Source: Haemophilus haemolyticus (GTDB taxonomy: Bacteria > Pseudomonadota > Gammaproteobacteria > Enterobacterales > Pasteurellaceae). From it: DNA of 64,000 nucleotides. Shown one piece after another: positions 42,348 through 53,938 of the stretch (positions within the stretch are counted from its first letter, which is position 1; each line of letters begins with the position of its first letter). The translations under genes were made by a program, and so were the position numbers. The stretch is from positions 1,280,501-1,344,500 of the forward strand of contig NZ_CP031243.1 in the NCBI RefSeq assembly GCF_003352385.1, given 5' to 3'. The notes under the pieces are model-generated. The model was given only the letters and a program-made list of their open reading frames with translations. It was not told the DNA's origin and made no database searches.

Positions 42348-45300
42348 TTATTCTGTCGCACCGAATCCGCGTAAACCAACAACATGTACGTGCTCTTGGT
42401 TGCCTGCGATTTTACGCACGAGTTTATAGGTTGTACCTTTTTCTGGACTAATATTTTCTGGCGCAGCAATAAGTAACTGCATATCCAAACGTTCGCAAAG
42501 CTCGAATAAGGTAGAAATAGATTTACCGTCTAAACGCGCAGCTTCATCTAAGAACAACAAGCGACAAGGCACAATATCTTTACCACGAATTCGACGGCTT
42601 TCTTCTTCCCAGCTTTGAACAACCATTAAGAGAATTGACATACCTGTACCGATAGCTTCACCAGTAGAAAGTGCGCCACTTTCTGCACGTAACCAACCAT
42701 CAGCACCACGGAATACTTCCACTTCAAGCTCAAGATAATTACGGTAATCTAACAATTCTTCACCAATTGTTTGCGCTGTGCGTTGTCCCATATCAATATG
42801 TGGATTGATGCGTTGATAGAGCTTCGCCATGGCTTCCGAGAAGGTGATACGGTTATCGTTGAATAAATCTTGATATTCATCTTGCTGACCAGAAAGTGCG
42901 TCCAACAACATGGCATGGGTATCACGAATATTCACTACCAAACGAACAGATTTCACCTGACCAAACGCAATGTTTTGTAAGCCTTGGTTGAGCATACGAA
43001 TACGATTTTGTTCGCGCTGAATCGTTTTACGCATAATATTTGCCACACTTTCAGAACTGATCGCCAATTTTTTCTCACGGCCAGTTAATTCAGCGGTTAA
43101 ACGAGAAAGCTCAATCTCCATTTGTTCAATGGCATCAATTGGATCATCCGTTTTAATAATGTCTTGACGAATGCGTTCACGTAGGTGCTGATACACCGCA
43201 ATAAAGAACCGCACTTTATTTTCAGGTTTGCGACTATCTTCCGACACTCTTAGGCTATCACGTAGATATTCATTATCCGCCACTGCTGTACGCAACGCAC
43301 CTAATGCTTTATCTGACATTGAACGTAACTCATCTGCAGATAAATAAGCGAGCTCTCGACGATTGAGGCGTTTTTCCATATCGGAATTTCGTGATAAACG
43401 TAAAACCACACACCAACTCACTTTAGCAGCCACAACTAATTCACGTTGAGTTTTGTAATCACGTTCAGTTTTGCGGATTAGACGATTTAAGTTGTCCGCT
43501 TCGCTTTCAATTAATGTCAGTTGTTTTTCCACATAAGAACGACGCTGACGGCTCGTTGAAAGTTGTTGATGTAATTCATCACGACGGATACGGGCACGTT
43601 CTTCAGCACCATCATCAGCTCTCACGCCAAGATCGCTAATTTCACCAATCAACTCATTTAAGAGCTGATATTTACTATCGTAAGAACTTTGTAACTGAAT
43701 CAATACGCGATTATATTCAGCAAATTGACTTTGTTTTTGACGAACTTGCTCACGTTGCGTATCTCGCTGTGCCTGCATTTGTTCTAAACGTTGGCGAAGT
43801 TTTTCATTAAGTTCAGAAGTTTCAGCCTGCCCTGCATCTTCATAACCAAAATGCTGTTTACGTTGTACAACATCAGCTAATGCAAATACACGTTGCTGTA
43901 CTTGTTTTTGACGTTCAACCGCTTGAGTTAATTCATTTTTTAAGCCTTCGTAATTTTCCGGATCACTTTGTAAACTATTGGCTATAGGCTCTAATTGTGA
44001 CAACGTTACGCCATACTGACGAATAAAATATTCATCTTGCTCTGCAATATCTAATTGCTCACGACATTCTTTAATACGATTAATTAAATCCTCATCGGCT
44101 AATACATTGAGTTGTGGAATCAACTTATTGAGTAATTGCAGTTTTTCTTTTGCATTATCTAATTGAATGCGTAATTGTTGTTCGCCGTTATTAAATTGGT
44201 TTAATTCACGATCAATTTCATTGCGTTCGCGATTAATTTCAGACATTAACTCTTCTGGATTTGGCTGGAACGCAAGCGCCAAATGCAATCCAACAAATTG
44301 GCTGAAATGTTCGTGTAAACGTTGGCATTTTTGTACATCAAACGCAATTTGGGCATGTTGTTCGGCCACTTCATCACGTTCAATTTGTAATTCTTCTAAA
44401 CGTTTTTCACGTGCTGCACGCCCAAATAACGGGATCTCAGGAAATCTTGAATAGCGTAATTCACGATCTGAAACTTGCACGACAACACCCAGCTCAAGTT
44501 CTTGCGCGGATAATACGCTGTCATCAAATGCGGTAGGATCACCTTCAATTAAATACAAATCATCAGGGCAATCTTCTAATTGCGCAAGTTGCTCACGCAC
44601 AGCATTGAGATCACGCACAACAATAGCATGACGTGCAGGCCCGTAAAGTGCGGAGAAATAAGGCGCATCTTCAATTGTTACATCATCGTAAAGCTCTGAA
44701 AGCAGCACACCACCAAAACGTTCTGCCAGCATATTTAAACGAGGATCTTCTGAACCATCAGGCTGACTTAAACGAGAAATTTGTTCATCTAAATGCAAAC
44801 GTTTTTGTTCAAGTTGATCACGCTGCATCGTGAGTTCACGTTCTTTCACAAGTTGTGATTGCATAAAATTCATCACATCTTGGCTATGTTCAAACGTCTC
44901 GCCACTTTGTTGCTCTAAACGTTCTAATGCAGCTTGAGCCGTCAGCCATGCTGGGGCTTTACGCGCATTTTCATCATAAAGTGCGGTTAAATTTTCACGT
45001 TTTTGACGAAGCGTAGAACGGTTTTCCACTTGTTCTGAAAGTTCAGCAGAAATATCTTCAATTAATGCTTCTTGCTCGGCGTGATAATCCTCTAATTCTT
45101 CTGCCGTTTGTAAACTTAAATTAGCACGTTGATTAAAATCATTAAGTAATTTGACCGCACTTTGTTGTTGTGCATAACGTTGCTCAAGTTCATGTAATTT
45201 TGTGCGAAGTTGTGGCGTTTGTTGTGCCTGCAATTTTTGGCTTGGATATTCACGTAATAATTCTTTCGCACTTTCCCATGCCGCAGAACGAGGCATTTCA

Positions 45301-46880
45301 CCCGCAATTTTACATACCAATTGGTACGCTTTATCGAACTGAGATTTCGCTGCTTCAGAAATAGACATTTTGTGCTCAAGCTCAAGTACGGTTTCCGTCA
45401 AACTTTCTGCATGAGCTTCAAATTCTGCATGATAATCTTCTACATTTTTAACACTTAAATCCTCTAAACCGCATAATGTTTTCGCTTTTTCAAGAGCAGC
45501 AATGGCTTGTTGATATTGAAGTGCGCGAGTTTGTTGGGCATCTAATGCTTGTTGATAATCTGCTAATTGGGCTCGAACAGCGTCAATTTCAATTTCAGTT
45601 TGCTCAAATTGGGCTTGGCTTTCTTCTAATGCATCATTCGCATCTTCAACCACCATTTTTTGTTCTTCTAAACGCTCGGTGAGTTCCGCAATATCTTCTT
45701 GATAACGCGTAATTTTTTCTTGGTGACGCAAAGCGTTTAACACTAAGTTAAGATGATCAACCGCACTTTGGTGATCAACTTCTAAAGTACGTTCACTTTC
45801 TGCTAATTCAGCCGCTTCTCGACTTAAATCAACCAAACGATGTTGAGATAAATTCTGCTCTGCTTTTGCTTTATACCACTCACGACGAGATTCTAATGCA
45901 GCTTCAATATTGCCACGGCGTTCATTCGCATTACGCATATAATCCGAAGCAACATAATTGGTGGTTTCAGTAATTAAATGTTTGAATAAATCGCGATCTG
46001 ATTGCGTGACCTTAATCGCCTCTAAAGTCATACGGTTTTCACGCAATGCACTTTCCATATCTTGGAAAGCTTTGCGTACACCTAAATTTTCTGGCAATAA
46101 ATAGTCACGTAAAGAACGTGTGATTGCGCTGGAAATACCACCGTATAAAGACGCTTCGATAAGTTTATAGAATTTGCTTCGATCTGATGCTGAACGTAAA
46201 CGTTTCGGAATAATACCTAAATCGAACATCATGCCGTGATAATCGGTAATGGAATGATATTGTTTAAATTGCGCACCGATATTTTCAATTTTATCTTTGA
46301 GTTCGTTTAAATTAAGGACGCGTGCTTGACGTTCACCCACGGTTTCAGTGAAAAGTGCGGTTGGATTTTGAGATAATTCAACACCTTGAATTGAGAAAGT
46401 TTTTAAATCAACTTTTTTATCACGACCCGCAATTTGTTGCAGACGCACACCGACAAGAATACGTTGATGACGTGAGTTAATGGTATCTAATACCGCGTAA
46501 CAAACACCCGGACGCAATTTACCATGTAAACCTTTATCGCGAGAACCGCCTGTAGAGCCAGCTTCTGTTGTATTACGGAAATGTAAAAGGGTCAAATCAG
46601 GAATTAATGCTGTCACAAATCCAGCCATTGTGGTTGATTTACCTGCACCGTTACCACCAGAAAGTGTGGTAACTAATTCATCTAAATCGAAAGTACGGGC
46701 AAAAAAACCATTCCAGTTAATTAAGGTTAAAGAACGGAATTTACCACGCTCTACACCATTGTGTGCCGTCATGCTAAAAGGCATAGGTGCTTCAACAATT
46801 TCTTCGACGTTTTCATTTTCCATAATGACTTCATCGTTCTCTAATTCGATTTCATTTTCTAACTCAAAAACATCAGACAT
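42348..46880 (-). CDS. mukB: Chromosome partition protein MukB (condensin)
   Basis: 1510 residues. Walker A is [16 protein letters not shown] near residue 73, then long coiled coils on both sides of a central hinge (around residues 660-780), and at the C-terminus the signature [17 protein letters not shown] with Walker [17 protein letters not shown]. MukB forms the SMC-like ATPase of MukBEF that compacts and segregates the chromosome. The first 42 residues (acidic, [18 protein letters not shown]) extend beyond E. coli MukB, which starts at the [15 protein letters not shown] region. Its start overlaps the mukE stop (TAATG). Confidence 0.97.
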   Translation of the reverse strand: MSDVFELENEIELENDEVIMENENVEEIVEAPMPFSMTAHNGVERGKFRSLTLINWNGFFARTFDLDELVTTLSGGNGAGKSTTMAGFVTALIPDLTLLHFRNTTEAGSTGGSRDKGLHGKLRPGVCYAVLDTINSRHQRILVGVRLQQIAGRDKKVDLKTFSIQGVELSQNPTALFTETVGERQARVLNLNELKDKIENIGAQFKQYHSITDYHGMMFDLGIIPKRLRSASDRSKFYKLIEASLYGGISSAITRSLRDYLLPENLGVRKAFQDMESALRENRMTLEAIKVTQSDRDLFKHLITETTNYVASDYMRNANERRGNIEAALESRREWYKAKAEQNLSQHRLVDLSREAAELAESERTLEVDHQSAVDHLNLVLNALRHQEKITRYQEDIAELTERLEEQKMVVEDANDALEESQAQFEQTEIEIDAVRAQLADYQQALDAQQTRALQYQQAIAALEKAKTLCGLEDLSVKNVEDYHAEFEAHAESLTETVLELEHKMSISEAAKSQFDKAYQLVCKIAGEMPRSAAWESAKELLREYPSQKLQAQQTPQLRTKLHELEQRYAQQQSAVKLLNDFNQRANLSLQTAEELEDYHAEQEALIEDISAELSEQVENRSTLRQKRENLTALYDENARKAPAWLTAQAALERLEQQSGETFEHSQDVMNFMQSQLVKERELTMQRDQLEQKRLHLDEQISRLSQPDGSEDPRLNMLAERFGGVLLSELYDDVTIEDAPYFSALYGPARHAIVVRDLNAVREQLAQLEDCPDDLYLIEGDPTAFDDSVLSAQELELGVVVQVSDRELRYSRFPEIPLFGRAAREKRLEELQIERDEVAEQHAQIAFDVQKCQRLHEHFSQFVGLHLALAFQPNPEELMSEINRERNEIDRELNQFNNGEQQLRIQLDNAKEKLQLLNKLIPQLNVLADEDLINRIKECREQLDIAEQDEYFIRQYGVTLSQLEPIANSLQSDPENYEGLKNELTQAVERQKQVQQRVFALADVVQRKQHFGYEDAGQAETSELNEKLRQRLEQMQAQRDTQREQVRQKQSQFAEYNRVLIQLQSSYDSKYQLLNELIGEISDLGVRADDGAEERARIRRDELHQQLSTSRQRRSYVEKQLTLIESEADNLNRLIRKTERDYKTQRELVVAAKVSWCVVLRLSRNSDMEKRLNRRELAYLSADELRSMSDKALGALRTAVADNEYLRDSLRVSEDSRKPENKVRFFIAVYQHLRERIRQDIIKTDDPIDAIEQMEIELSRLTAELTGREKKLAISSESVANIMRKTIQREQNRIRMLNQGLQNIAFGQVKSVRLVVNIRDTHAMLLDALSGQQDEYQDLFNDNRITFSEAMAKLYQRINPHIDMGQRTAQTIGEELLDYRNYLELEVEVFRGADGWLRAESGALSTGEAIGTGMSILLMVVQSWEEESRRIRGKDIVPCRLLFLDEAARLDGKSISTLFELCERLDMQLLIAAPENISPEKGTTYKLVRKIAGNQEHVHVVGLRGFGATE

Positions 46881-47614
46881 TATTCTTGTTCTCCGTCAAA
46901 TTCTTCATCAATTTCATCCGCACTTTCTGCATCGTTTTCCATTAATTGCGCTTGTTTTTCCAACTCTAAGGATTCTGGTGTTGCCGCTTCCCCATCACGA
47001 ATGAGTCGAGCTTGTGCCTCTAATGGATCATCTCCGCTACGCACTTCCGCACCAAAACGAAATACAGATTCAGAAATCGTAAATTTCCCACTATTTTGTT
47101 CGCCAACAGTTTGAATCATACCTAAACGACGTAAACGACCAATTGCAGCCCGCACTTTTTCTGCCAATTTTTGTTTATCTAGGTCAGAACCACTTGAACG
47201 CTGATTAACTGCTTTTAATAATTTTCCTTCATCGGCAAGATTTAATAATGCATCATACACTTCTTGCGTGCTAAAAATGCCTTGTTGGGCTAAACGTTCT
47301 GGGCTTAAATAAAGATAACAAAGCACTTTACCAACAAGCATTTCCAACTCAGAAAGTACTGAACGCGCAATTAATGTCGTTGCTTTCGGGCGAAGATAGA
47401 AAAATCCTTCTGGCGCACGAATTAGTTCCACGTTATAGCGACGATAAAAGCCGTCCAATTCATTTTGGAAATCCATTAAAAAGGCATGATTATCTAAATG
47501 CTCCGTGCTGATATGGCGACCTGAGCGCAATAGACTATCCACCGCTGGAAATATTGGATTTGCAATCGCCACAGCGAGTTTTGGGGAAATTACATCTTGA
47601 AGGTTGTCTGTCAT
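46880..47614 (-). CDS. mukE: Chromosome partition protein MukE
   Basis: 244 residues. [20 protein letters not shown] near residue 12, [20 protein letters not shown] and [19 protein letters not shown] are typical. MukE binds MukF and MukB and modulates the ATPase. C-terminal tail is acidic ([16 protein letters not shown]). Coupled to mukB. Confidence 0.95.
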   Translation of the reverse strand: MTDNLQDVISPKLAVAIANPIFPAVDSLLRSGRHISTEHLDNHAFLMDFQNELDGFYRRYNVELIRAPEGFFYLRPKATTLIARSVLSELEMLVGKVLCYLYLSPERLAQQGIFSTQEVYDALLNLADEGKLLKAVNQRSSGSDLDKQKLAEKVRAAIGRLRRLGMIQTVGEQNSGKFTISESVFRFGAEVRSGDDPLEAQARLIRDGEAATPESLELEKQAQLMENDAESADEIDEEFDGEQE

Positions 47615-47679
47615 AGGTTATTTCTCTATTAAAACTTTATTCAGTTACTTTCTTCGTTAATCATTATTGCCAAATCTCC

Positions 47680-47745
47680 CCTAGCCCCTCTTTGCTAAAA
47701 AGAGGTTTGGGCATATTTAACAGAAGTAATTCCGTCGAAATTAGC
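47680..47745. repeat. Hairpin in the mukF-mukE spacer
   Basis: CCCCTAGCCCCTCTTT, GCTAA, AAAGAGGTTTGGGC: a pairing of CCTCTTT with AAAGAGG and flanking bases. It lies in the 149-base spacer between mukF and mukE, and could be a dispersed small repeat or a partial terminator. Confidence 0.4.
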
Positions 47746-47763
47746 TTTTAAATTATCTTAAAA

Positions 47764-49098
47764 TCAATACTTATCAATCATATGCGCTTGCACTTCTGCG
47801 CCACGTTCATTAATTGCTTGCCAATCTGGATAAATACCCGATAAATCATCATTTGCCATACCAAGGCGCACAGCTTGATCAACAATGATTCGAGCCACAT
47901 CAAAATGACGAGAAAGTGGATAATTTTCCAGTTGTTCTTTTAACACTAAACTCAAATCAATCGGACGGTTATTTTCACGATAAGCAATCAGTAAGCCTTG
48001 CATATGCTCTACAATTTGATCATGTAAATCAGAAAGGGATTCGTATTGCAATTCTTCCGGCAATTCACCTAAAGCATCATCTTCACGCAACACCATTTCT
48101 TCATCGCGCAGATCGACTAAACGCTCAGCTTGTGCGGTCCATAAGAACCAAGGATGATCAAAATAATGATGAATAGAATTACGTAAACGTTGTGAAAACA
48201 CGCGATTTTTATCCATATCAATGGCAGTACGAATAAATTTATGTACATGGCGGTCGTAACCAATCCATAAGTCTATGGCTTGTTGTCCCCAACTAATAAT
48301 TCGGTCAAGTTTTGATTGTAAATCGGTAATTAATTGATCGATAAAATACAAATCATCACGCCCGATCACACAATCTTGAATACGCAATAATTGCGCCTGA
48401 AGTTTATCCCCCGCGGCATTTAGCGTATCTTGCAATTCACGTAAGTTACCAGATGTTTCATCTAATAAACGTTCACAGCTTGAAATCGCCGCTTGCCAAT
48501 CTTTAGTAAGAAGCTCTGCAATTTCATCTTTAATACTTTGCTGGTTTTCATCCATAATGCGTTGTGAAAGATCGATGCTATCAAAAATCTCTGCAACGGA
48601 ATATTTTAATGGCGCAAACACATTACGACGCCAATAATGTTCACTTTCATTATTCTCCACACCCTCTTCCGCAGAATCAGAAGCGCGTTGAATTTCATCT
48701 GCCACAATGGAAAGTTGCACTGAAAGACGCAATGCGGAAAATTCACGCTGACGAATGTAATAATCAGACACGCCAACACCTAATGGCGTTAAACGATAAA
48801 TCGCCAAACCCTCAGTAAATTCGCTACTAAAACGATTTAATAAACGTTGTTTCACTAATTCATTAATTGCATTATTTGCTCGTGTTGCAATGACATCGGT
48901 GGATTGCTCAAAAGCATTCATCGTGTGGCGGAAAATATCTACAAGATCGGCTTCTAACATTTCGCCGTCTAAACGTTCGTTGTTATAAATTGCAATCGCC
49001 AGCAGGAAAACCAAGCGTTCGGTAGGTAAATTCAAAGAAAACTCGCGATCTTTTGCCCAAGAGACGAGTTCGGGAATAGTTTGGGATGTTTCAATCAT
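47764..49098 (-). CDS. mukF: Chromosome partition protein MukF (kleisin)
   Basis: 444 residues from the ATG at 49098 ([20 protein letters not shown]), which matches the MukF start; the upstream in-frame extension is hydrophobic and basic and not conserved. N-terminal winged helix dimer domain ([20 protein letters not shown]), middle helical region and C-terminal winged helix ([20 protein letters not shown]) are seen. MukF links MukB heads and calcium has been reported to affect it. First gene of mukF-mukE-mukB. Confidence 0.95.
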   Translation of the reverse strand: MIETSQTIPELVSWAKDREFSLNLPTERLVFLLAIAIYNNERLDGEMLEADLVDIFRHTMNAFEQSTDVIATRANNAINELVKQRLLNRFSSEFTEGLAIYRLTPLGVGVSDYYIRQREFSALRLSVQLSIVADEIQRASDSAEEGVENNESEHYWRRNVFAPLKYSVAEIFDSIDLSQRIMDENQQSIKDEIAELLTKDWQAAISSCERLLDETSGNLRELQDTLNAAGDKLQAQLLRIQDCVIGRDDLYFIDQLITDLQSKLDRIISWGQQAIDLWIGYDRHVHKFIRTAIDMDKNRVFSQRLRNSIHHYFDHPWFLWTAQAERLVDLRDEEMVLREDDALGELPEELQYESLSDLHDQIVEHMQGLLIAYRENNRPIDLSLVLKEQLENYPLSRHFDVARIIVDQAVRLGMANDDLSGIYPDWQAINERGAEVQAHMIDKY

Positions 49099-49247
49099 TG
49101 AATTGCAAAGCGTTAAAATTGAACAAAAAATTGGAAAGATTATACAGGATTTTTTGCGGATCTTAAAAATCTTCTTTTGAATTGACCGCACTTTTCCTAT
49201 TTTTCACGTATAATGTGCGCCTTTCATGAATAACTAAAGATAATAGA

Positions 49248-50189
49248 ATGAGCGAATTAACCCACTTAGCCCAACAAGAAAAAAAACAAACCTATAATTT
49301 CAATAAATTACAAAAACGTCTTCGCCGTAACGTAGGTAATGCCATTGCAGATTTTGGAATGATCGAAGATGGCGATAAAGTCATGGTGTGTTTATCCGGA
49401 GGCAAAGACAGTTATACGCTTCTCGATATTTTGTTGAATTTACAGCAAAGTGCACCAATTAAATTTGATATCGTGGCAGTGAACCTCGATCAAAAACAAC
49501 CAGGGTTTCCAGAGCACGTATTGCCTGAATATTTAGAAAGTATTGGCGTAGATTACAAAATTGTACAAGAAAATACTTACGGCATTGTGAAAGAAAAAAT
49601 TCCAGAGGGAAAAACGACTTGTTCGCTCTGCTCTCGCCTACGCCGTGGAATTTTATATCGTACTGCCACAGAACTTGGTGCAACCAAAATCGCTTTAGGA
49701 CACCACCGAGACGATATGTTAGCAACACTATTTTTAAATATGTTTTATGGCGGCAAAATGAAATCCATGCCACCTAAATTAATTTCTGACGATGGCAAAC
49801 AAATTGTGATTCGTCCGCTTACTTACTGCAAAGAAAAAGATATTGAGAAATATGCCATCGCGAAAGAATTTCCGATTATTCCTTGTAATCTATGTGGCTC
49901 ACAACCAAATCTTCAACGCCAAGTGGTAAAAGAAATGCTTAATACTTGGGATCGCCAATATCCAGGGCGCTTAGAAACCATGTTCAGCGCAATGCAAAAC
50001 ATTACATTGTCACATATGTGTGATCCAAAATTATTTGATTTCAAAGGCATCAAACATGGGCAACTAATTAATGGCATTGAAGGCGATACAGCATTTGATG
50101 AAGAACGAATCACGCCAATGCAATTTGAAGACGAAGATCAAACTGATTTTTCAAACAACGAAATGATTAACTTTAAAGAAGTAAATTAA
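49248..50189 (+). CDS. ttcA: tRNA 2-thiocytidine biosynthesis protein TtcA
   Basis: 313 residues. PP-loop [15 protein letters not shown] near residue 49, two CxxC motifs ([10 protein letters not shown] near 125 and [13 protein letters not shown] near 215) that bind an Fe-S cluster, and [20 protein letters not shown]. The enzyme makes 2-thiocytidine at position 32 of some tRNAs. The last codon is followed directly by the tusE start, so the two are coupled. Divergent from mukF with about 150 bases between. Confidence 0.96.
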   Translation: MSELTHLAQQEKKQTYNFNKLQKRLRRNVGNAIADFGMIEDGDKVMVCLSGGKDSYTLLDILLNLQQSAPIKFDIVAVNLDQKQPGFPEHVLPEYLESIGVDYKIVQENTYGIVKEKIPEGKTTCSLCSRLRRGILYRTATELGATKIALGHHRDDMLATLFLNMFYGGKMKSMPPKLISDDGKQIVIRPLTYCKEKDIEKYAIAKEFPIIPCNLCGSQPNLQRQVVKEMLNTWDRQYPGRLETMFSAMQNITLSHMCDPKLFDFKGIKHGQLINGIEGDTAFDEERITPMQFEDEDQTDFSNNEMINFKEVN

Positions 50190-50190
50190 T

Positions 50191-50520
50191 ATGTTGAATA
50201 TCAATGGAATTGAAGTTGAAACTGACAAAGATGGCTATTTGCTTAATAGTCAACAATGGAACGAAGATGTCGCTCGAGCTATTGCTCAGGTAGAAAGTAT
50301 TGAATTAACTGATGCACATTGGGAAGTGATTTACTTTGTGCGAGACTTTTACCAAGAATATAACACATCCCCTGCCATCCGTATGTTGGTAAAAGCCATG
50401 GCTGAAAAACTGGGCGCAGATAAAGGTAATAGTCGTTATTTGCAACGCTTATTTCCCGAAGGCCCGGCAAAACAAGCCACAAAATTAGCAGGCTTGCCGA
50501 AACCTGCAAAATGCCTATAA
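50191..50520 (+). CDS. tusE: Sulfur relay protein TusE (DsrC family)
   Basis: 109 residues: [40 protein letters not shown] and the C-terminal KPAKCL with the conserved penultimate Cys that receives persulfide sulfur. TusE passes sulfur to MnmA for 2-thiouridine in tRNA. It starts one base after the ttcA stop, so two tRNA-thiolation genes are paired. The USS-containing terminator follows. Confidence 0.93.
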   Translation: MLNINGIEVETDKDGYLLNSQQWNEDVARAIAQVESIELTDAHWEVIYFVRDFYQEYNTSPAIRMLVKAMAEKLGADKGNSRYLQRLFPEGPAKQATKLAGLPKPAKCL

Positions 50521-50547
50521 AAGTGCGGTCAATTTTTTGAAAGTTTT

Positions 50548-50580
50548 AAACGCTTAGTCTTTCTAGATTGAGCGTTTTTC
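50548..50580 (+). terminator. tusE terminator
   Basis: AAACGCT / AGCGTTT stem followed by T-run; a perfect uptake signal (50521-50529) precedes it. Confidence 0.75.
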
Positions 50581-50603
50581 TTTTTAAGAAAGAAGCTCTA
50601 GAT

Positions 50604-50627
50604 CTTAATATATTTTTATATATAATG
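50604..50627. promoter_or_regulatory. Candidate ModE-type operator and -10 of the mol operon
   Basis: TTAATATATTTTTATATATAAT is an AT-rich inverted repeat like ModE operators (TATAT-N6-TATAA type), and it contains a -10-like TATAAT at 50621-50626. Molybdate repression would suit the genes downstream. Composition alone may explain the resemblance. Confidence 0.3.
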
Positions 50628-50662
50628 ATTTAACCTAGAAATGACCGTATTTTTCTCAAGGA

Positions 50663-51649
50663 ATGATGAAAAAAAATTTATTAATCCCTTTTCTTTTTTT
50701 GCTTCTTATTGGATTGAGTTGGTTTTCTCTTTCGTGGGGTAGATTTTCTATTCCTTTAACGAATGTGTTAGATGTACTTTTCGGACAAAGCCAAAATGAA
50801 ATTCAACACAATGTTATTTTCAATTTACGTTTACCACGCATCTTAGCTGCAATTTTAGTTGGTTCAGCCTTATCGGTCGCGGGTACTGTATATCAAGGCA
50901 TTTTCCGTAATCCCCTTGTTTCACCAGACATTTTAGGCGTATCAAATGGTGCTTGTGTGGGGGCAGCTGTCGCCATTTTGCTTGGCTCGAGCATGCTTGG
51001 GATTCAAACTTTTGCATTTTTCGGTGGATTAATTGCCGTATTGCTTACCATGAATCTCCCCCGCTTAATTCAACGAGATTCAACAATAGTCTTAGTGCTT
51101 TCAGGCATTATCGTATCGGGTTTTATGATGGCGACATTAGGTTTAATCAAATACCTTGCCGATCCTGAAACTGAACTTGCAGATATTGTATATTGGCAAT
51201 TAGGCAGTCTCACCAAATCCAGCTACAACAATCTTCTTTTACTCTCACCAATCATCTTAATTACCACTGGCATCTTATTGGCTATGCGTTGGCGTATTAA
51301 TGTGTTGTCATTAGGCGATCGAGAAGCCAAATTAATTGGCGCAAATATTCGTTTAGAACGCGGCGTAATGGTCTGTTCCGCGACCTTATTGACAGCTTCG
51401 GCAGCCTGTCTAAGCGGAACAATAGGTTGGCTAGGTTTAGTGATTCCTCATTTAGCCCGTCTATTTATAGGCGATAATAATGTCAAAAGTTTACCGCTCT
51501 CTGCGCTAATTGGTGCAATTTTCTTGCTGCTTGTGGATACATTGGCACGCAATCTTTACATTCAAGAAATTCCGCTCGGTATTATCACGGGTTTTATCGG
51601 TGCCCCATTCTTTGCATGGGTATTAATTAAGCAAAAGGTGGTGGACTAA
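50663..51649 (+). CDS. molB: FecCD-type ABC permease, molybdate/metal type
   Basis: 328 residues, about ten membrane helices: LFLLLIGLSWFSLSWGRFSI, RLPRILAAILVGSALSVAGTVYQG, FRNPLVSPDILGVSNGACVGAA and CLSGTIGWLGLVIPHLAR (loop that meets the ATPase), the pattern of BtuC-like permeases. Two adjacent ATG codons exist (50663 and 50666). The gene order permease-ATPase-binding protein with mop after it, and resemblance to H. influenzae MolB, suggest molybdate or tungstate; iron-siderophore transport is the alternative. Confidence 0.82.
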   Translation: MMKKNLLIPFLFLLLIGLSWFSLSWGRFSIPLTNVLDVLFGQSQNEIQHNVIFNLRLPRILAAILVGSALSVAGTVYQGIFRNPLVSPDILGVSNGACVGAAVAILLGSSMLGIQTFAFFGGLIAVLLTMNLPRLIQRDSTIVLVLSGIIVSGFMMATLGLIKYLADPETELADIVYWQLGSLTKSSYNNLLLLSPIILITTGILLAMRWRINVLSLGDREAKLIGANIRLERGVMVCSATLLTASAACLSGTIGWLGLVIPHLARLFIGDNNVKSLPLSALIGAIFLLLVDTLARNLYIQEIPLGIITGFIGAPFFAWVLIKQKVVD

Positions 51650-52437
51650 TGTTGCAAGTAAAGAATCTTTATTATTGGCACAATGTAGAAAATTCACTGC
51701 TAAATGGTGTGGATTTAACACTTAAGCAAGGGGAATTACTCACGATTTTGGGCGCTAATGGCCGTGGAAAATCAACCTTATTGAACTGTTTAGCGGGTTT
51801 ACTGGCACCAAAGAGCGGTCAAATTTTATTACAAAATGAAAATCTAGCGTCTCTTTCATCAAAACAAATCGCACAAAAGATAGCTTATGTCTCACAACAA
51901 AGCCCGCAAACTTATCAATATAAAGTTCGGGATTATGTTGTGCTAGGTCGAGCAGCACATTTAGGAATGTTTGATAAACCAAGTGAGACCGATTTTGAAT
52001 TGGTCGATCAAGCTTTGGATAAACTGGGAATTAGTCATTTTGCAGAAAAGATTTATATGCAGATGAGCGGTGGTGAAAAACAGTTAGTTAATCTTGCTCG
52101 GATTTTAGTACAACAGCCTCCGCTTATTCTATTTGATGAACCAACTTCAGCCTTAGATTACGGTAACGTATTTAAAACCTTGAGTTTAATAAAAGAGCTT
52201 TCTTTACAAGGTTTTACTATTGTGATGACAACTCACAATCCAGATCATCCCATGTTGTTACATAGCAGTTTACCAAATAGCCGAGTAGCAATTTTAAATG
52301 AGCACGGCCGATTACAAACAGGTTTCGCCCCTGAAATTATTACTCAAGAAAATTTAACCGCACTTTATCATACGGATCTCCGATTGCTTGAAGTGCCAGA
52401 ATTACAACGTCAAATTTGTGCTATCACTCATCTATAA
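51649..52437 (+). CDS. molC: ABC transporter ATPase, MolC-like
   Basis: 262 residues. Walker A LGANGRGKSTLLN near residue 37, Q-loop YVSQQSP, signature MSGGEKQLVNLARIL, Walker B LILFDEPTSALDYG, and H-loop MTTHNPDHP are all intact. The start overlaps the permease stop by one base (TAATG). Couples ATP hydrolysis to solute import; type II importer of the BtuCD kind. Confidence 0.9.
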   Translation: MLQVKNLYYWHNVENSLLNGVDLTLKQGELLTILGANGRGKSTLLNCLAGLLAPKSGQILLQNENLASLSSKQIAQKIAYVSQQSPQTYQYKVRDYVVLGRAAHLGMFDKPSETDFELVDQALDKLGISHFAEKIYMQMSGGEKQLVNLARILVQQPPLILFDEPTSALDYGNVFKTLSLIKELSLQGFTIVMTTHNPDHPMLLHSSLPNSRVAILNEHGRLQTGFAPEIITQENLTALYHTDLRLLEVPELQRQICAITHL

Positions 52438-52447
52438 GGAGTTAATT

Positions 52448-53472
52448 ATGTTGAAAAACCTTAAAAAAGGCGCAGTTGCCTTAGCTTTCATTTCTTGTTT
52501 CAGTTTTTCTGCCCAAGGAAAAATGATTGAAGATGTAAAAGGCAATCAAATTGAAATCCCAAACCATGTAGAACGTATTGCCGATTTATGGCATGCCAAC
52601 AACCAAATCGTCTTATTAGTTGGCGGTGCAGATAAATTAGTGGCAACAACCACTGTTATTCAAAAAAATCCGTGGTTTAGTGAAGTTTATCCAAACATTA
52701 AAAAGTGCCTGCACTCACTAATGGTCAAACGATCCAAATGGAAGAATTATTACAACGTAATCCGCAAGTGACTTTACTTTCCAATGACAACATGTTGACT
52801 GAACTAAAACAAGCAGGATTAACTGGGGTGAAAGTGAGCTTCCAAGATTTTGAAGGCTTGAAAAAAACAGTTCTAATCACTGCTGAAGTGATTGGAGATA
52901 ACGCGCCCAATATAGCTAAGGAATACATCAAAGAGTTAGAAAACAACATTTCATTAGTTGAAGCAAGAACAAAATCAATCCAAGAAAAAGACAAACCAAC
53001 TGTATTGCATATTGCTGATGGAAAAAATTTACTCAAAATTGATGGTGGAAAATCCATTATTGGTGATTGGATTAATAAAGCTGGGGGTAAAAATGCATTT
53101 CCAGAACAAGCAAATCTTGTCGAAATTAGTCAGGAAGAAGTGGTAAAAATTAATCCTGAAGTGATTATTATCGGCGGAACCAATGCACCAGAAGGAGTAG
53201 AAAAAATTAAACGAGATCCAAGTTGGCAATCTGTAAGTGCGGTAAAAAATAGCCGTGTTTTTGTTAATCCAACTGGTACTTTCCCTTGGGATCGCTATAG
53301 CGCTGAAGAAGCTTTACAAGTTTTATGGGCAGCAAAATTATTCCATCCAGCACAATTTAAAGATGTTGATATGGTATCTAAAGCCAAATCTTTTTATAAA
53401 AAATACTATCACTATGATTTAAGCACAGAAAATGCACAACAAATGCTAAAAGGATTGCCTCCGTTGAAGTAA
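52448..53472 (+). pseudogene. molA: MolA-like periplasmic binding protein, frameshifted
   Basis: Starts with ATG at 52448 after AAGGAG and a signal peptide (MLKNLKKGAVALAFISCFSF, cleaved after AQG). The first part runs to IADLWHANNQIVLLVGGADK and YPNIKK, then falls out of frame at an A-run (52700-52704); one more A restores KKVPALTNGQTIQMEELLQR, which continues to 53472. The rest (KAGGKNAFPEQANLVEISQEE, DPSWQSVSAVKNSRVFVNPT) is a class III binding-protein fold. It should bind molybdate or tungstate (or an iron chelate) for MolBC. Without the frame, transport would fail unless another binding protein serves. Confidence 0.8.
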
Positions 53473-53550
53473 TATTAAGTTTTTCTTGTATTTTCTGTAA
53501 AAATAGATAGAATGTGCGCTCTTTTAAACCCTAACTAACAAGGAAATGTT

Positions 53551-53760
53551 ATGAAAATTAGTGCAAGAAACCAATTAAAAGGTAAAGTTGTTTCAATCGA
53601 AAACGGTTCAGTAAATGCGATCGTTCACATCGATATCGGTGGCGGTAACGTGCTTTCTTCTACTGTTTCTTTAGCAGCAGTTAAAGAATTAAACTTAGAA
53701 GTTGGTAAAGAAGCGTACGCAATCATCAAAGCAACTTCTGTAATGGTTGGCGTAGAATAA
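53551..53760 (+). CDS. mop: Molybdenum-pterin/molybdate-binding protein Mop
   Basis: 69 residues, a single TOBE-type Mop domain: MKISARNQLKGKVVSIENGS, VNAIVHIDIGGG, LEVGKEAYAIIKATSVMVGV. Such proteins bind molybdate in hexamers and buffer it in the cytoplasm. Strong AAGGA is upstream. Its place after the transport operon supports molybdate as the transported oxyanion. Confidence 0.92.
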   Translation: MKISARNQLKGKVVSIENGSVNAIVHIDIGGGNVLSSTVSLAAVKELNLEVGKEAYAIIKATSVMVGVE

Positions 53761-53788
53761 TTTCTTCCATAAAAACAGAATTGAATAT

Positions 53789-53816
53789 AACCGCACTTTT
53801 AAAGTGCGGTTTTTTT
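53789..53816. terminator. Uptake-signal-pair terminator between mop and thrS
   Basis: AACCGCACTTT / AAAGTGCGGTT (perfect uptake signals in inverted orientation) followed by T-run. Confidence 0.88.
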
Positions 53817-53938
53817 ATGCCTTATTTTTCCAATCAACACATTTTTAGATAAAAAATAACGGCAATCGCTTAAACGATCACCGTTAAATTGAACTCACTG
53901 TTTAAATAGTAAATTATATTGGTTATTTTCGAGAAGTA

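Noticed and set aside
42272..42469. Small frame at the 3' end of mukB
   Set aside because: It overlaps the conserved C-terminal codons of mukB in another frame and has no motif or ribosome-binding site.
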